Source: Apostichopus japonicus
Taxonomy: Eukaryota > Echinodermata > Holothuroidea > Aspidochirotida > Stichopodidae
Direction: 5' to 3'
Assembly (NCBI RefSeq): GCF_037975245.1
Contig: NC_092576.1
Span: 446,501-510,500 of the forward strand
Length of the DNA stretch: 64,000 nucleotides
Both the position numbers and the translations under genes were made by a program. Under the pieces are notes generated by a model. It saw only the letters and a list, made by a program, of their open reading frames with translations, made no database searches and was not told the DNA's origin. The number at the start of each line of letters is the position of its first letter. Position 1 is the first letter of the stretch. This document shows, piece by piece, positions 1-10,973 of this stretch.

Positions 1-275
1 TGGTTCCATGGCTCAGTGTAAATGACTACTATGTCAGTCAGCATGATAAGGGTTAACCTCAAGGACATTACACCAGTTTTTGGACAAAATGACCTAATCA
101 GAAGCAGGTTTTGAACATGGTGCACAAATTTTCTTGATCAAATCTATATCTTAATGTAATTCCTTTAACAACGAAACAAAACTATGAATTCACCCTCTGT
201 ATTGTTACATCTTTCAACAGCAGGTCAGAGCAATGAATAAAGATATACAACAAAAATAATGTATTCTATACTTAC

Positions 276-497
276 TCTTGGATGCTGTTTTCCTGTGCAC
301 GTCCACCATACTGTTGACGGTACACGTAGTAGGATGTCTGTAGCACCGATGAGTTCAGGCACACAGCTTCAATACCTGGGTGTAAGGTGATGCATGCAGC
401 ACCTTCTTCATCCATCAGAGTCCTTATTTTATCTATTTCGCTGCAGCATCTACACTCCCTTGCTGTGGGCATCACAGCACACTGGCCACAATGACAC
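276..497 (-). pseudogene. P2X7-like zinc-binding domain, exon 2 of a minus-strand gene
   Basis: Translates to a Cys-rich segment beginning CHCGQCAVMP and containing RECRCCSE, CITLHPGIEAVCLN and VYRQQYGG. This is the Cys-rich signature of the P2X7 cytoplasmic ballast domain, found in invertebrates as stand-alone P2X7-like intracellular proteins thought to bind zinc; it is not the channel part. The exon is bounded by an acceptor (TTGTTTACAG) and a donor (GA|GTAAGT). Its phase joins the exon at 1153-1329: TG plus G restores the Trp that precedes the Cys cluster in this family. The C-terminal part (the RQL.RW.WGFLG region seen at 3296-3701) should be in a third exon and is not in the 275 bases before the window edge. 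This exon is open, but its first exon has a one-base frameshift, so the locus may be inactive. Confidence 0.72.
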
Positions 498-1152
498 CTG
501 TAAACAATACAAACCAGTTCAAATGATAAAGAGCCAATTTTCAATCACTTCATACCGGCCTCAATTAGTTGGGCATACTTACATGTCAAAATAGAAAAGG
601 GGCACCTCTGAAGGGCAATCTACCATTGAAGCTCCTTACAAGTGACATAACTAGCAAGGAGGGGGTAGCCTCTTCTCTGCAAAGGAAAATAAAACAGGCC
701 TATGTTGCCTTGTTTCCAACTCATTTTCCCACTTCTGAATCCATTCCCTAGATTCAGAAAATCTGGTTATGCCACTAGCTTAAGCAGAAATGACGAAAAG
801 CTGGTGTAAGGTGCCACCTTCTCCCCCCCCCCCCCCCTATCTGATTTGTGGTATCTTTACTAATTTGCCACTACTGCTAGAAAGATTAATAACAGACCAC
901 CTCTGAATTTGTTGTGCAATCTTCCAATTGGCTCCTTCAATCTACTAACCAAATGATTTATGTCTGTGTGACATGTTCATGAGGCAGGGTATGCCACAAC
1001 TTTTAGGAAACATAGTAACTTCCTTAACTTAACTCGACTACACTCTCATGTTATTTTGCTGCCCCATTGACAAATTTAGGAAACATTTATCGGTTCTAGG
1101 CCTAACTAGTGACACAACTACCCTATACTAAGTAGGCTAGGATTAACGTTAC
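498..1152 (-). other. Intron of the minus-strand P2X7-like locus
   Basis: Sequence between the two P2X7-like exons. It holds a poly-C run near 823-837 and no other coding signal that I can support. Confidence 0.5.
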
Positions 1153-1329
1153 CATCCGTCAAGACGATCAAATTCGACATCGCTGTCCGATCCCGCTTCA
1201 ATCTTCGCTGGTCTCCGGTTCGAATATGTAGGGAAGAACTTCCCCACGATTGTCGACCATGTCCTCCATTTCCCGGCCTTCACCGCAATTGCTATCTGAA
1301 TACTGTGAGTCAATGCCACCGGCAGCCAT
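1153..1329 (-). pseudogene. P2X7-like first exon with a one-base frameshift
   Basis: Starts with ATG (1329-1327) and reads MAAGGIDSQYSD, then an acidic stretch with EVLPYIFEPETSED, the counterpart of YLYEPEDDED in the plus-strand locus at 2343. The frame then hits TGA. Skipping one base restores EAGSDSDVEFDRLDGW and ends at donor TG|GTAACG, in the phase required by the exon at 276-497. The 177-base length is one more than a clean phase-2 exon allows, consistent with a single inserted base. Acidic N-termini ending in DW followed by a Cys cluster are usual for this family. Either a recently broken gene or an alternative start; the frameshift is directly visible. Confidence 0.6.
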
Positions 1330-2342
1330 TTCGCGATATGTATTAGCTATGCTGTGTATGCGGTGCTGTGTATATATGCGTACTACAGTGCGTCTATAGC
1401 AACTGTACGTGGTAGCATGTTCCCTGCGACGATATCATTGCTTTCGACTTGGTAAATAAATGACGTCATTTGTTTTCGACTTTCCCTGAACGAGTCAATC
1501 TAGCCGATTTTTGCGGAGTTTATGTTGCTTGATAGGAAGAAAATGCAAGGGACTTATGAAAAAAGAAGTCATTAGATGTTTTGTTCGTTGTTTATGTATC
1601 ATTTTGTGATTTTTCATCTTAATCCAAATCTTAACTTTCTTGTAACAGACTGCTGAATAAGGTAATATTTTCGAGAAGTTTGAGATTTCTACATACCCAA
1701 TGCACTGCGCAGAACATATACAGTTTTCACTCTTCTGCGCCCCCCCCCCCTTGTGATGTCACTGAATCTATTACGTAATAGTACTTTTTACCGATTTCTA
1801 CCCCTTTTGAGACGAAAAAAATCGCGGTGTTGGGTTTTTCTTAATGTAAGAATTGTTAAGTTTAATATTATGTAAAGTCAAGTCTACGTGTCACTTGACC
1901 TTTAAAAGTAAACTGTAACAGAGCTGGCAACTTAATATTAAAGTTACTACAGCTTTAAGGTTTGTTCTATGTAATATTCTGTGAAAGGAAGAGAAAGTAT
2001 TCTATGTGTTAAAGATATAGTAAAATGACACTTGATATATTCACAATATCACTCGATAAAAGTTGCTTACCCCAAGTAATACACTAATTCATTGAAAAAA
2101 CAACAACTTCACACCAATAAAACAAGCATTTTTTGCCAAATTTAGACCAATGTTTACGATGACCTACTTTCTGCCGAAGTTGCGCTCCAATGTAGGTCAA
2201 GCTTTTGTTCGCTCTGATGACGTAGAAAGGTGAACGATTCAGACGACTGGCAAAATATCTTTTTACTGTAGTATATAACCTACACACATCTTCACATGAC
2301 ACATTATACATAAGTTTTTAAATATCACCAAATCAAGTCGGA
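1330..2342. promoter_or_regulatory. Shared upstream region of two divergent P2X7-like loci
   Basis: About 1 kb separates the start codons of the minus-strand locus (1329) and the plus-strand locus (2343). A bidirectional promoter is inferred from geometry only. There is a poly-C run near 1740; no convincing TATA or initiator could be assigned. Confidence 0.3.
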
Positions 2343-2572
2343 ATGTCGTCAAATGACGAAAATAGTGGAAGTGAGAGTGGACAAATGTTTCTAGAATGTG
2401 AAGAAGACGATATCGACGAAATTGAAGCCGGTGAGGATCCTGAAAACGACCGTCCCGTGGTCAACGCAATTAAGCCTTATCTATATGAACCAGAGGACGA
2501 TGAAGATGACGACGAAGAGGGAGGGGAATTAGCGAACCACGTTCGCATTCATCAAATACATTCGTTAGATTG
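2343..2572 (+). pseudogene. P2X7-like first exon (plus-strand locus)
   Basis: Opens with ATG and encodes a very acidic N-terminus: MSSNDENSGSESGQ, an EEDDIDEIEAGED segment, YLYEPEDDEDDDEEGGE, ending in HSLDW at donor TG|GTAAG. The split Trp codon is completed by the G that starts the next exon at 3296, giving DW followed by CTYQNC. Acidic leader plus W-C junction is the usual arrangement in invertebrate P2X7-like proteins. The exon itself is open. It lies head-to-head with a similar broken gene at 276-1329, suggesting a local inverted duplication or a shared promoter pair. Confidence 0.65.
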
Positions 2573-3295
2573 GTAAGAAGCAACTACAAACTAAGAAACT
2601 TTTTTTAAATCTTCCTTTTTTCCAAACCCCTAACGTACCGTGGGGGTTTCATCTGGCTATTTGGTTTCTCTGTCATGAAACTGGTTTACTGTAAACCGTT
2701 ACCGCTAGGCTTTATACGCTAGCCTATAGCTTTTCAAGTTCCCTATACGAAAATTATGCATTGTAACTGTAAGGCTAGGATGATAAACAGTGATGGGTCA
2801 CATTCAGAACAGTATCTTCTGATGTTTCTACGCAATGTTTTCTACGCAACATTTTCTACGTAATGTTTCTACGCAATGTCAGCAAATTTATATCAATAAT
2901 CATGATCGTATTATTTTCGTAACATTATGTGCAAATATCACCAATGGGTTTTGCTATACATTGGTTGCAGTCTAGGCTGGCCTACTTTCTAGTGCACAGG
3001 ATGTATAGCATAGCCACACATATTTCATTTTCGATGAGAATAAGGACAGCCTATGCTGTTCATAACAAAATGTCAGCAATTATTTTGTACTAAACACAGC
3101 AATTTGTGTCCCCAATAGTTTTTTCTTGAGTCTGATAGGCCCTACCCTATGCATGGTAATATAATCAATTGAACCCACTCACTGGTGAATCTTGTGAAGA
3201 TTTCAAATAAATCTGAAATATAAAAATTGAAATAGAGTACTATAATGCCATAGGCTAGTATACTGATTTCAACTATTTTTATCATTCTTATCTAG
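2573..3295 (+). other. Intron of the plus-strand P2X7-like locus
   Basis: Begins GTAAGAAG and ends TCTTATCTAG. Contains a short imperfect direct repeat (TTTCTACGCAA units, 2823-2880). No coding signal seen. Confidence 0.5.
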
Positions 3296-3701
3296 GTGCA
3301 CCTATCAAAACTGTCAGATCATGCCATCTGGGAGGGAATGTGTCTGTTGTTCAGAGGTTCCACAGGTCCTGGAAAAACGAGACGATGCAAGGACACTGTA
3401 TCACCAAGCCAACCCTACCGGTGCATTACAGAACATCCAGGATTTCAATCCGTTTGTCTTGATGTTCATGTTCTCCAAACTGCTTGGTCTCAGTACAAGC
3501 AGCAGTACAATGAACCGTATGAGGGTACTCAACATAAAATGTTTCGGCACATCTCTTACCGGCAGCTTGCAAGATGGATATGGGGTTTCCTTGGTCGTCA
3601 CCTGAGAATCGTTCTACCACTGTGCTGTTTCAGCGATTCGTGCTATCTTTCCGCCACCGGGAGATGAGGATGACCATGTTTATGTAGGATTCCTAGCATA
3701 G
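3296..3701 (+). pseudogene. P2X7-like zinc-binding domain, terminal exon with two frameshifts
   Basis: After acceptor TTATCTAG the exon reads CTYQNCQIMPSGRECVCC and continues to ANPTG. The family motif then resumes in another frame: CITEHPGFQSVCLDVHVLQT, AWSQYKQQYN, RHISYRQLARWIWGFLGRHL and RIVLP. It shifts frame again for CAVSAIRAIFPPPGDEDD and HVYVGFLA, ending at TAG (3699-3701). All pieces are in the order of a complete P2X7-like C-terminal domain, so two single-base indels (near 3418 and 3620) have broken a formerly intact exon. The sialyltransferase gene in this window has no such lesions, so sequencing error is the less likely explanation. Role of the intact family: intracellular Cys-rich domain, proposed zinc and guanine-nucleotide binding in vertebrate P2X7. 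Confidence 0.75.
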
Positions 3702-3741
3702 GATACAGTATGCATAGGCTTCATCCATTCCTGCCATTGAT

Positions 3742-3954
3742 ACTTTTTAAGAAAAGTGGCCCAAGAAAGAACCTTGGCACGAAACTGAAACGAACGGCGG
3801 CAGCTGTCACAGCAACATTGTCAACTGACTAACCTCTCGGCCCCAGTCCCCCTACATCATGACCAGTGGACTGTGATCAGGTCAGGGTGTAGCAATGTAA
3901 TTTCCTTTCCATCAGAAACTATGTACAGATACTACACATGATCTTAGGCAGAAG
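3742..3954 (-). repeat. SINE with a U2-snRNA-like 5' head, flanked by a 16-bp TSD
   Basis: Read on the minus strand the element starts GCTTCTGCCTAAGATCATG and then TGTAGTATCTGT. This follows the 5' end of spliceosomal U2 RNA (ATCGCTTCTCGGCCTTTTGG, CTAAGATCAAG, TGTAGTATCTGT) from about nucleotide 4, with about 9 bases missing. The body then departs from U2, and the 3' end contains CGTGCCAAGG and CTTAAAAAG. It is flanked by identical 16-base copies of CATTCCTGCCATTGAT (3726-3741 and 3955-3970), the mark of LINE-driven retrotransposition. Related copies lie near 35222-35409 and 35490-35640. No Sm site or 3' stem of real U2 is present, so it is not a U2 gene. Confidence 0.75.
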
Positions 3955-3970
3955 CATTCCTGCCATTGAT

Positions 3971-6530
3971 TCCTTATTTTTTCCCCCTTTGGTCAAACAT
4001 TTCAAGAGGGCTCATTATAACAAATGGTTAAGGACAGTCAGAATATATATGATTATGTTCCACGGGTATTAAAGTAGGATTCAGAGTTTGAAGTCTCAAA
4101 CACTGTGTTTTATTCTATCAGGGCATTTTTTTGCAGATGATTCACTTCTCTGTTAGTAACTACTTCTATTTCCACTACCTCATGCATACTATATTTTCAC
4201 TAACAAGCGAGTAATTGCCTGAAGAAACATGAAGGGTTGACAGGTTTTCTTTGGTGGTGTTTTCGTATCTAAATTTCCACCCAATTTCCAGTAGCCTACT
4301 TGATAGCGTTTCAATTGAGCCAATAAGCAGGAAGCCAAAATTCCACAACATTTAAACATTTGCTTGGTACAAACACCAGAGGGCACAACATGTGTAGTAA
4401 ATCTCTGCAATAAAGTAGAAAAAAAGTTGTTACAGATTATGTAATAGGTAGTGTGTTTGCAAGAACTAAGAACTGTTGATATTCCTTTCTATATAACTCA
4501 CCATGCAATTATGTGCCATTAATGTAAGTTCATTCATTACAGGGACCAGTCTTAGCTGTCTCTTCTCAAAGCTGTCTTTTCTCTTCCCTCTTCTAGTTCA
4601 CATACTTATTGTTTGCAATCCAAGTGGCAAGAAACCTTGTTTGGTAAAAGAAAAAAGGCATGAGGGACCACAGTGAGGTATTCATTTAATCGGATGGGAA
4701 ACCATGGTTTTAGCACGGTCAATACAGCATGCCGTCTTGTCATCGTACTTTGTCTGTCACAGAACTGTTCAATACAGATGTAACAAGTGTACTTCAAATT
4801 GACTTCTTCATTGTAATCATTCGCGTGTAACCCATGAAGGTTGCCTTTCTTACTTCATTAGTATCCCGACTTGGTTGTGTAAGGACTGGAGTGACTAGAT
4901 GATCTATAGCTTAATGAAATGGTTTGATCTGCATACAACAATTTTTTGACAGAAAGGCCAGTCTTGAGCTCTGGAAAGATAACATAGTTTCTGCGAACCT
5001 ACTACCTACCATGCAGTGTGTGTCACATAAAGAAGTAGTGTGACCCCTTCTCAGGTCCAGAAATAAAGAAGAACAGATTTCAAAGTTTCTTTGTTTCCTT
5101 CTATATTTGAAAGTTGTTGTTTTATTTGCTACAGTATTTGAAATTACTACTTCTTCAAGACCACTAAAAATGAATTGGTAAAAGTTTCAGTGTGTGACTT
5201 GTTGACCTCTAATGACTTTTGACCTGTACCATGCAAACACTGAGCGTTGTTTTATTCACTGCATATGACTAGCATATAAAGTTAAAAAATTCAACTTGCT
5301 GATTTGACCTGAAAATAAAATTTTCTCATGCTTATACATCACACTTTAAAGGAATGAACTACAATGGTTTCTGTTTGAAAATGACTTTGAACCATTATAC
5401 TGCCTTAGGCACTTATTAGCAAAGATACACTACAATGCTCAAAGTTTCACGTAAACAGTTTCTTTTAAACAATGTAACACATTTTTCACTTAAAGTTTGC
5501 AAAAAAGCCATATCACTTTCAGATCTGGAAGGCTAATTAGCTCATTCCAATTTTCCATTGAATCAAGCATTTCACTATTTCAGTATACACTCTAAACTCC
5601 TTAATCTACAGTTAGACTTACACATTGAACAGTAATGCAGCTAACCTATTACAGTACTTGATTCTGACAACTAATTTGTTCAATTTCTCTGTTTGTCTTT
5701 CTAATTGTTTGAATTATCATTAAAGGTAAGCTGTATTGGCCCAAAATATGCTAGATATTCAGATATGGTCACCTTTGGTCAAAATTCCTAAACTGTTTTT
5801 ATTACCCACCGCGTGTAGGAAATTTACCTCACTGGGACATTCAGTCATATAGTGTGTTCATGTAAAATGTATGAAAAAAATTTGGAAATTAAAGACCTAA
5901 GGGAACGAAATTTTTGAAATCTTTTAGCAACCATAGTATGCTATAATTTGGGGCTAATATACAGAGTACCTTTAATGGCAGCATACATGTGTGTTGCAGT
6001 CACCAAGGCTACGTACTCTTCTCCTTAAACGTATCATTAATACATTTGAGCTATGTAGTTTTAAATGAAGACTATTTATTGCTAGCTACGGCCTAGTTTA
6101 AAAATAATTTATAAACAATAGAACATGGTATATAACAAAAGCTTATCTTGCAAAATAAAAACTTAAGGTAAGGTAATCCTTAGTGGTCACTTATGATTTT
6201 ATGACCTTATGAACTTTATGAGACTTGAATTAAGCATACCTGTGACTGGAGGAAAGTATCACTTGCTTACTGTATGCTGTACATGTCATATTTCTGTACC
6301 TCAAATGACCTTTGTCCCAACAAAGCAATAGGAACCCAGAACTCACTATTGGAATAGAACATGTGATATTCAATTTTCAGACTTACTTCCAACTGAGTGA
6401 AAACAATATGGATCTTCCACTTACCAATGGCTATACCTACACTCCAAGTGTGAAGTTAAACCAACTTGCACTTCTCAATATATGGTGTTTATGAGGTTTT
6501 CAGGCTTGACCTCTATTTACCTATTTACCT
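3971..6530. other. No gene recognised
   Basis: AT-rich non-coding sequence. Small ORFs here lack coding signatures or splice partners that I can recognise. Confidence 0.4.
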
Positions 6531-6540
6531 CGGCAAGGAA

Positions 6541-6716
6541 TCAAAAAAGAGTAAAATGTTCTGCAATTGCTTTTTCTTTACTTGGCCTCTCAACCGTAGA
6601 ACACAGTGGAGGTGGAACTTCGACATCTGGAGTTGTATCAACTTTTACTTTGTCCTTTTCAAGTTCTACCAGTGATGTAACTTGTTCCATGAGCTCATCA
6701 ACATAAGCTGAAAGAA
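6541..6716 (-). CDS. Candidate downstream exon of the THAP gene
   Basis: After acceptor TTTCTTTCAG the open frame reads AYVDELMEQVTSLVELEKDK, VKVDTTPDVEVPPPLCSTVE and RPSKEKAIAEHFTLF. The first part has a short coiled-coil look and the second is Pro/Val-rich, as in linkers after THAP domains. It is on the same strand and 1.1 kb downstream of the THAP exon at 7810-8040. The THAP exon ends in phase 0 while this one appears to need phase 1, so at least one intervening exon would be required or the link is wrong. A possible donor (CAA|GTAAAG) lies near 6572. Function not recognised. Confidence 0.35.
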
Positions 6717-7809
6717 ATATGTTTCCGATATACTCAAATTGAAATTTACACATGTGGGGTGTGTGTATGGAGAGGGAAATACATTTGATGTGACATTAGA
6801 TGACCTTTGAGCTGAGCTAGAAAATAATTGAAGGCTCAATTGTTTTGATAAAGTTCCATCTCGTTCTCATCAAAGACTCTTACTAAAATGAAACCAATTA
6901 TTATTAGGTTCAAGTTTGGCGATACCAATTTTATAATAGAATATTTTGAGTCCTCAGATTGGAGACTATTGGTTGCTTTTAGTTGTATAATTTTTTGTTT
7001 GCTCATCATGTATCTAAATTAAAAAGTAAACGGTTCAAGGCATAGACTACATTTGCAATCAGGTGACTAAGTTTTGACCTACAGCAGAAATAATCTTCTA
7101 TCAAAGTAATAATATTTCAATGGGCACATGTCCACCAATATGACCTTTGGCTTTGATTTAACCTTTGAACGCATGATCATTCACTTCATGATCAGTTACT
7201 TATATATATGGCCAAATTTTGATAGTAGGGGAGATTCTTACTATATCTGTAGCTTTTGGTGCACAGTTTGCAGTACTTTTCGCTCAATTGGTAATTGGTT
7301 ATAAGTAACTTTAGGCTAAATTGACGTTTGGTTTCACACACTGACAGTAGGGAGGCTAGTCTACGTTATTGATCAAGTAAGTTACATGCACTAATGTAGG
7401 CCCTAACTTGTGGTACTTGTAAGTTGTAGGCTTACGGACTAGGAGTAGGACAGTATGATGGCCCTTACTAGTGGTGGTACGACGTTATCAGACTACGTGT
7501 CTAACAGCAATATTGACATGTGTTTATCGCTTAAAATTGCTTGAAAAGACTTTACCTGAAAAACAAATTATCGACGGTGGATACCGACTGTAACCTAATT
7601 AACGTAAGGCCTAAGTGCAACTGCACCGAGGCTTGCCTAACAACACTACAGTAACAATACTAACACTAACATATAAATACTAACAACACTGACAGAACAA
7701 GCCAAACAAGTAAGGATTATAATCTTCGGTGCACCGAGATTTGAGTCTTCATTGCCATGCGAGCTGGGCATCTGCGACATAAAAGTGAAGGAAATAAATT
7801 GCACCTTAC

Positions 7810-8040
7810 CTGTTTCCAAAACCCTAGCTTTTGTTTCAATAAATCCTCCACGTACGAGTCAGGGGTGAAGTGTTTCGAGCATATCACCGTGTAAGGTGTA
7901 GCATGCCAGTGACAACGTTTTAACTGCACGAACTTTTCCCATCTCTTGAACACCTTATCTTCTTTTGGTATAAGATGTAAACTTGTTCCGTTTTTCTCGC
8001 TTAAGCTAGAACATCCAAACATCACACAGCGTTTCGGCAT
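7810..8040 (-). CDS. THAP-domain protein, first coding exon
   Basis: Begins MPKRCVMFGCSSLSEKNG and continues with LHLIPKEDKVFKRWEKFVQ, CHWHATPYTVICSKHFTPDS and LLKQKLGFWKQ, ending at a consensus donor CAG|GTAAGG. The C2CH zinc-finger layout is visible: the Cys pair at residues 5 and 10, then C-S-K-H about 50 residues later, with the conserved Trp (RW) and Pro (FTPDSY) of THAP domains. The C-terminal AVPT-like box of the family is missing and would be in the next exon. THAP domains are sequence-specific DNA-binding modules of transcriptional regulators and of P-element-type transposases; nothing here decides between them. The exon is 231 bases (77 codons), ends in phase 0 and shows no lesion. 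The upstream sequence before 8040 runs in frame a further 26 codons, so an earlier start is possible, but MPxxC is the usual THAP start. Confidence 0.85.
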
Positions 8041-8119
8041 TTTATTTTCGAAAAAGCAACACGACTTACTGCTACTGCTAGTGCTACAACCAAGGTAATA
8101 CAGACACATGGTACACATG

Positions 8120-9300
8120 GTAATACAGTAACCTACTTATCCACATCAGCCGTGTTCACCCTGTGACGTCACTGCCGAAGCTTTCCGGAAAAGAACGAAA
8201 ATTCGGACAAATTTGGTAAATCACAACAATCATGAAAATTACCAAAATTTGGCCAAATGAGACAAAAAATGTTAACTTCTTCATTAATAATGCCATATTA
8301 ATGCAATAATTCATCAAATTAAGACGAGTTACGCGAGCATTTTACTTGATCTTTAAGTCCTGATCACCACAACATTTTGAAGAATTAATAGTTCATGTTA
8401 AAGGGTTATGTAACACTTGCCACTCGTTATTTAACACTTGTTATGTAACAAGCGTATGTTATCTAAGTGTATGTTATTTTGCTGCTAAAACTGATACGTT
8501 ATACCCTATTTACATAAGGTCGGAATGATATTAATATTTTGTTTACCATTTCTGAAGTTGGCAGTATTTTTATATATAAATCTAGGAGTACTTCACTTTC
8601 TACTTGACTAATGGCGCCTTCATGAAGAGCAAAATAACAACTCTAAAATACGTCAACGACAGATAATCGAAGTACTTGCCCTTTCATGAGAGCCAAGTTA
8701 GTATATATGACATTAAAACTGCATGCCACTTACCATGGGTGAAGTGACATCAATCATGTGTACTTAAAGGTCTTTTTTTATTATTTTTTAAGACATAAGT
8801 AGAAAACATATACATATGCAATTGATGTCCTTGATTTGATCAACAAAAGCAACCTTCTATACTGCAAACTCTAAAGTGCAGCTAACCTTCAGACAAAACA
8901 GAATGACTGTGCATGATCTTTGTCATTTGCTAACTTTTACATCTCGCCAGAAAAAGAAAGAAACAACTATAGCGCTAATGACGCAGTTGCTCAACTACAA
9001 ACTACCTGATGTCAACGAGATATTGAACAAAGTATGTAATGGTTAGTTATTAGGCCAAGCTCAGAAACGAATCAATATTTATCTACCCAGATATTAAACC
9101 AGATTTGAGGAAAGTGGATTGAGCTAGATGCTATCTGCTAGATTTTGACCAGATTTTTGTCAATGTTTCTGGGCAGTATTTGATATATTGCAGATGACCT
9201 GAGATGGCCTTTGACCATATTACAAATGAATCACTTTTTTTTTGGCCAGTTAACTGATGATCCCATGGCCAAATAAATTCACAGTAACTCAAAAACTGTG
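8120..9300. other. No gene recognised
   Basis: Region upstream of the THAP exon. It contains short repeated words around TGTAACACTTG and ATGTTATTTA (8400-8480). No CDS supported. Confidence 0.4.
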
Positions 9301-9329
9301 AGAGGGGAAGGTTTTGATATGAATTTTCC

Positions 9330-9906
<577 letters not shown>

Positions 9907-9959
9907 ACGTATAAGTATAATCAGTAGAAGCAGAAAGTGCTCAATACCGTAGTAGAGCA

Positions 9960-10280
9960 ATAATATCACATATTTTCAAATCTAGATACAATAACCACAC
10001 TAAGTCTTTCAGAAATAGTAAATACGAGAAGGAGTCTGAGTTATCTAAACACATATGGGGATTGAAGAGACAAAAGATAGATTATTCGGTTAAATGGAGC
10101 ATAATTAGGCAGTCCGACACTTACCAGCGAGAATCGGGCAACTGCAACCTTTGTATAGAAGAAAAACTGGAAATCCTACGCACAAGAGGTGACACAATCA
10201 ATAGGAGATCCGAGCTTATCTCTTTGTGTCGCCATGGGAACCCCAAGCTATTGAACCGTAAACGGTTGAAAAAGAAGTAG
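9960..10280 (+). mobile_element. Penelope-like element, C-terminal endonuclease region
   Basis: The open frame reads [65 protein letters not shown] and RRSELISLCRHGNPKLLN, ending in KKK and a stop at 10278-10280. The order R-Y-N-N-H, LSKHIW, KW-I, C-N-L-C-E-K, RSELI--CRH is the C-terminal part of the GIY-YIG endonuclease fused to Penelope-like reverse transcriptases. The catalytic GIY-YIG core and the RT lie upstream in a full element and are absent; a TA tract begins about 60 bp upstream. The remaining frame is intact, so the copy is 5'-truncated but not heavily decayed. A hammerhead motif follows within 15 bases of the stop. Confidence 0.78.
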
Positions 10281-10290
10281 TCTGTTTTTG

Positions 10291-10354
10291 ACCATCCACT
10301 GGCCTGAAGATCGTCGCTCTATGCGTGCGTGAAACCCAGGGTAGCAATATGGTG
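10291..10354 (+). ncRNA. Hammerhead ribozyme motif behind the Penelope-like ORF
   Basis: All core elements are in order: CTGAAGA (10304-10310, fitting CUGANGA), a stem-II hairpin with CGC/GCG pairing and loop TCTAT, GAAA (10331-10334), a stem III reduced to CC/GG with a three-base loop, and the cleavage triplet GTA (10341-10343). Stem I can form from ACCAT (10291-10295) with ATGGT (10349-10353) plus GC/GC next to the core. Such hammerheads with minimal stem III are known in Penelope-like elements. The same motif recurs twice at 51.7 kb with different stem-II sequence but conserved core. Confidence 0.72.
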
Positions 10355-10377
10355 TAAATTGTATATCTTGTCTATAT

Positions 10378-10378
<1 letters not shown>

Positions 10379-10437
<59 letters not shown>
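10379..10437. repeat. TA dinucleotide tract after the Penelope-like 3' end
   Basis: Pure TA, directly after TATGTGATA. The same TATGTGATA junction is found at the palindrome at 51.65-51.82 kb, so TA tracts seem to be part of the 3' end of this element family here. Confidence 0.9.
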
Positions 10438-10439
<2 letters not shown>

Positions 10440-10440
<1 letters not shown>

Positions 10441-10700
10441 ACTCTAAAAACTGTTGGGCAAAACTGGTTGAGCAAACAAGGCATTGCCCAATATGAGTAA
10501 ATTTACTAACCAACAACTGAGTAAAAGAAATTACACAACTGATATGGTTAAACTTTGTTGTGCAAAAATTAAGAAGTAGTTTATTGTTACTTTCTGTTGG
10601 GCAAACAAGCTTGAGTTGCCCAATGTTGTGCAAAAACCAGCATTTTCGCGCCATTACTATACTGGTACTCTGCGCGATGTGCGTATATAGTGAAAGTGTT
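10440..10700. repeat. Dispersed repeat related to 43790-43920
   Basis: Contains CTCTAAAAACTGTTGGGCAA and repeated TTGGGCAAA / TTGCCCAA words. A diverged copy starts CTCTAAAACAGGTGAGGAAT at 43792. Nature unknown. Confidence 0.4.
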
Positions 10701-10973
10701 ATCACTTACACAATGGCTGACGAATTTGTTAGCGCAATACTCAAGAGGTGGGAAATGCGTTATGTGCTACATTTGAAGGTGAGCGTAAAGAAAAACAATC
10801 CTCTGCTTGGTGTGTGCATCGAACACTGCGATCTCTACATATCAGTGGTATCGAATATTCGTTCGTTCTCTCGGTGGTACATGTAGGCTATACCAGGCAT
10901 ACGTATAAAGGCTACTAATAATAATTGTTTTTCCATGCGCGTAGCCAGGAATTTGCCAAGGGAGGGGCGAAAC

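Noticed and set aside
276..3701. P2X receptor channel genes
   Set aside because: Only the Cys-rich C-terminal domain is encoded; no membrane helices or ATP-binding ectodomain.
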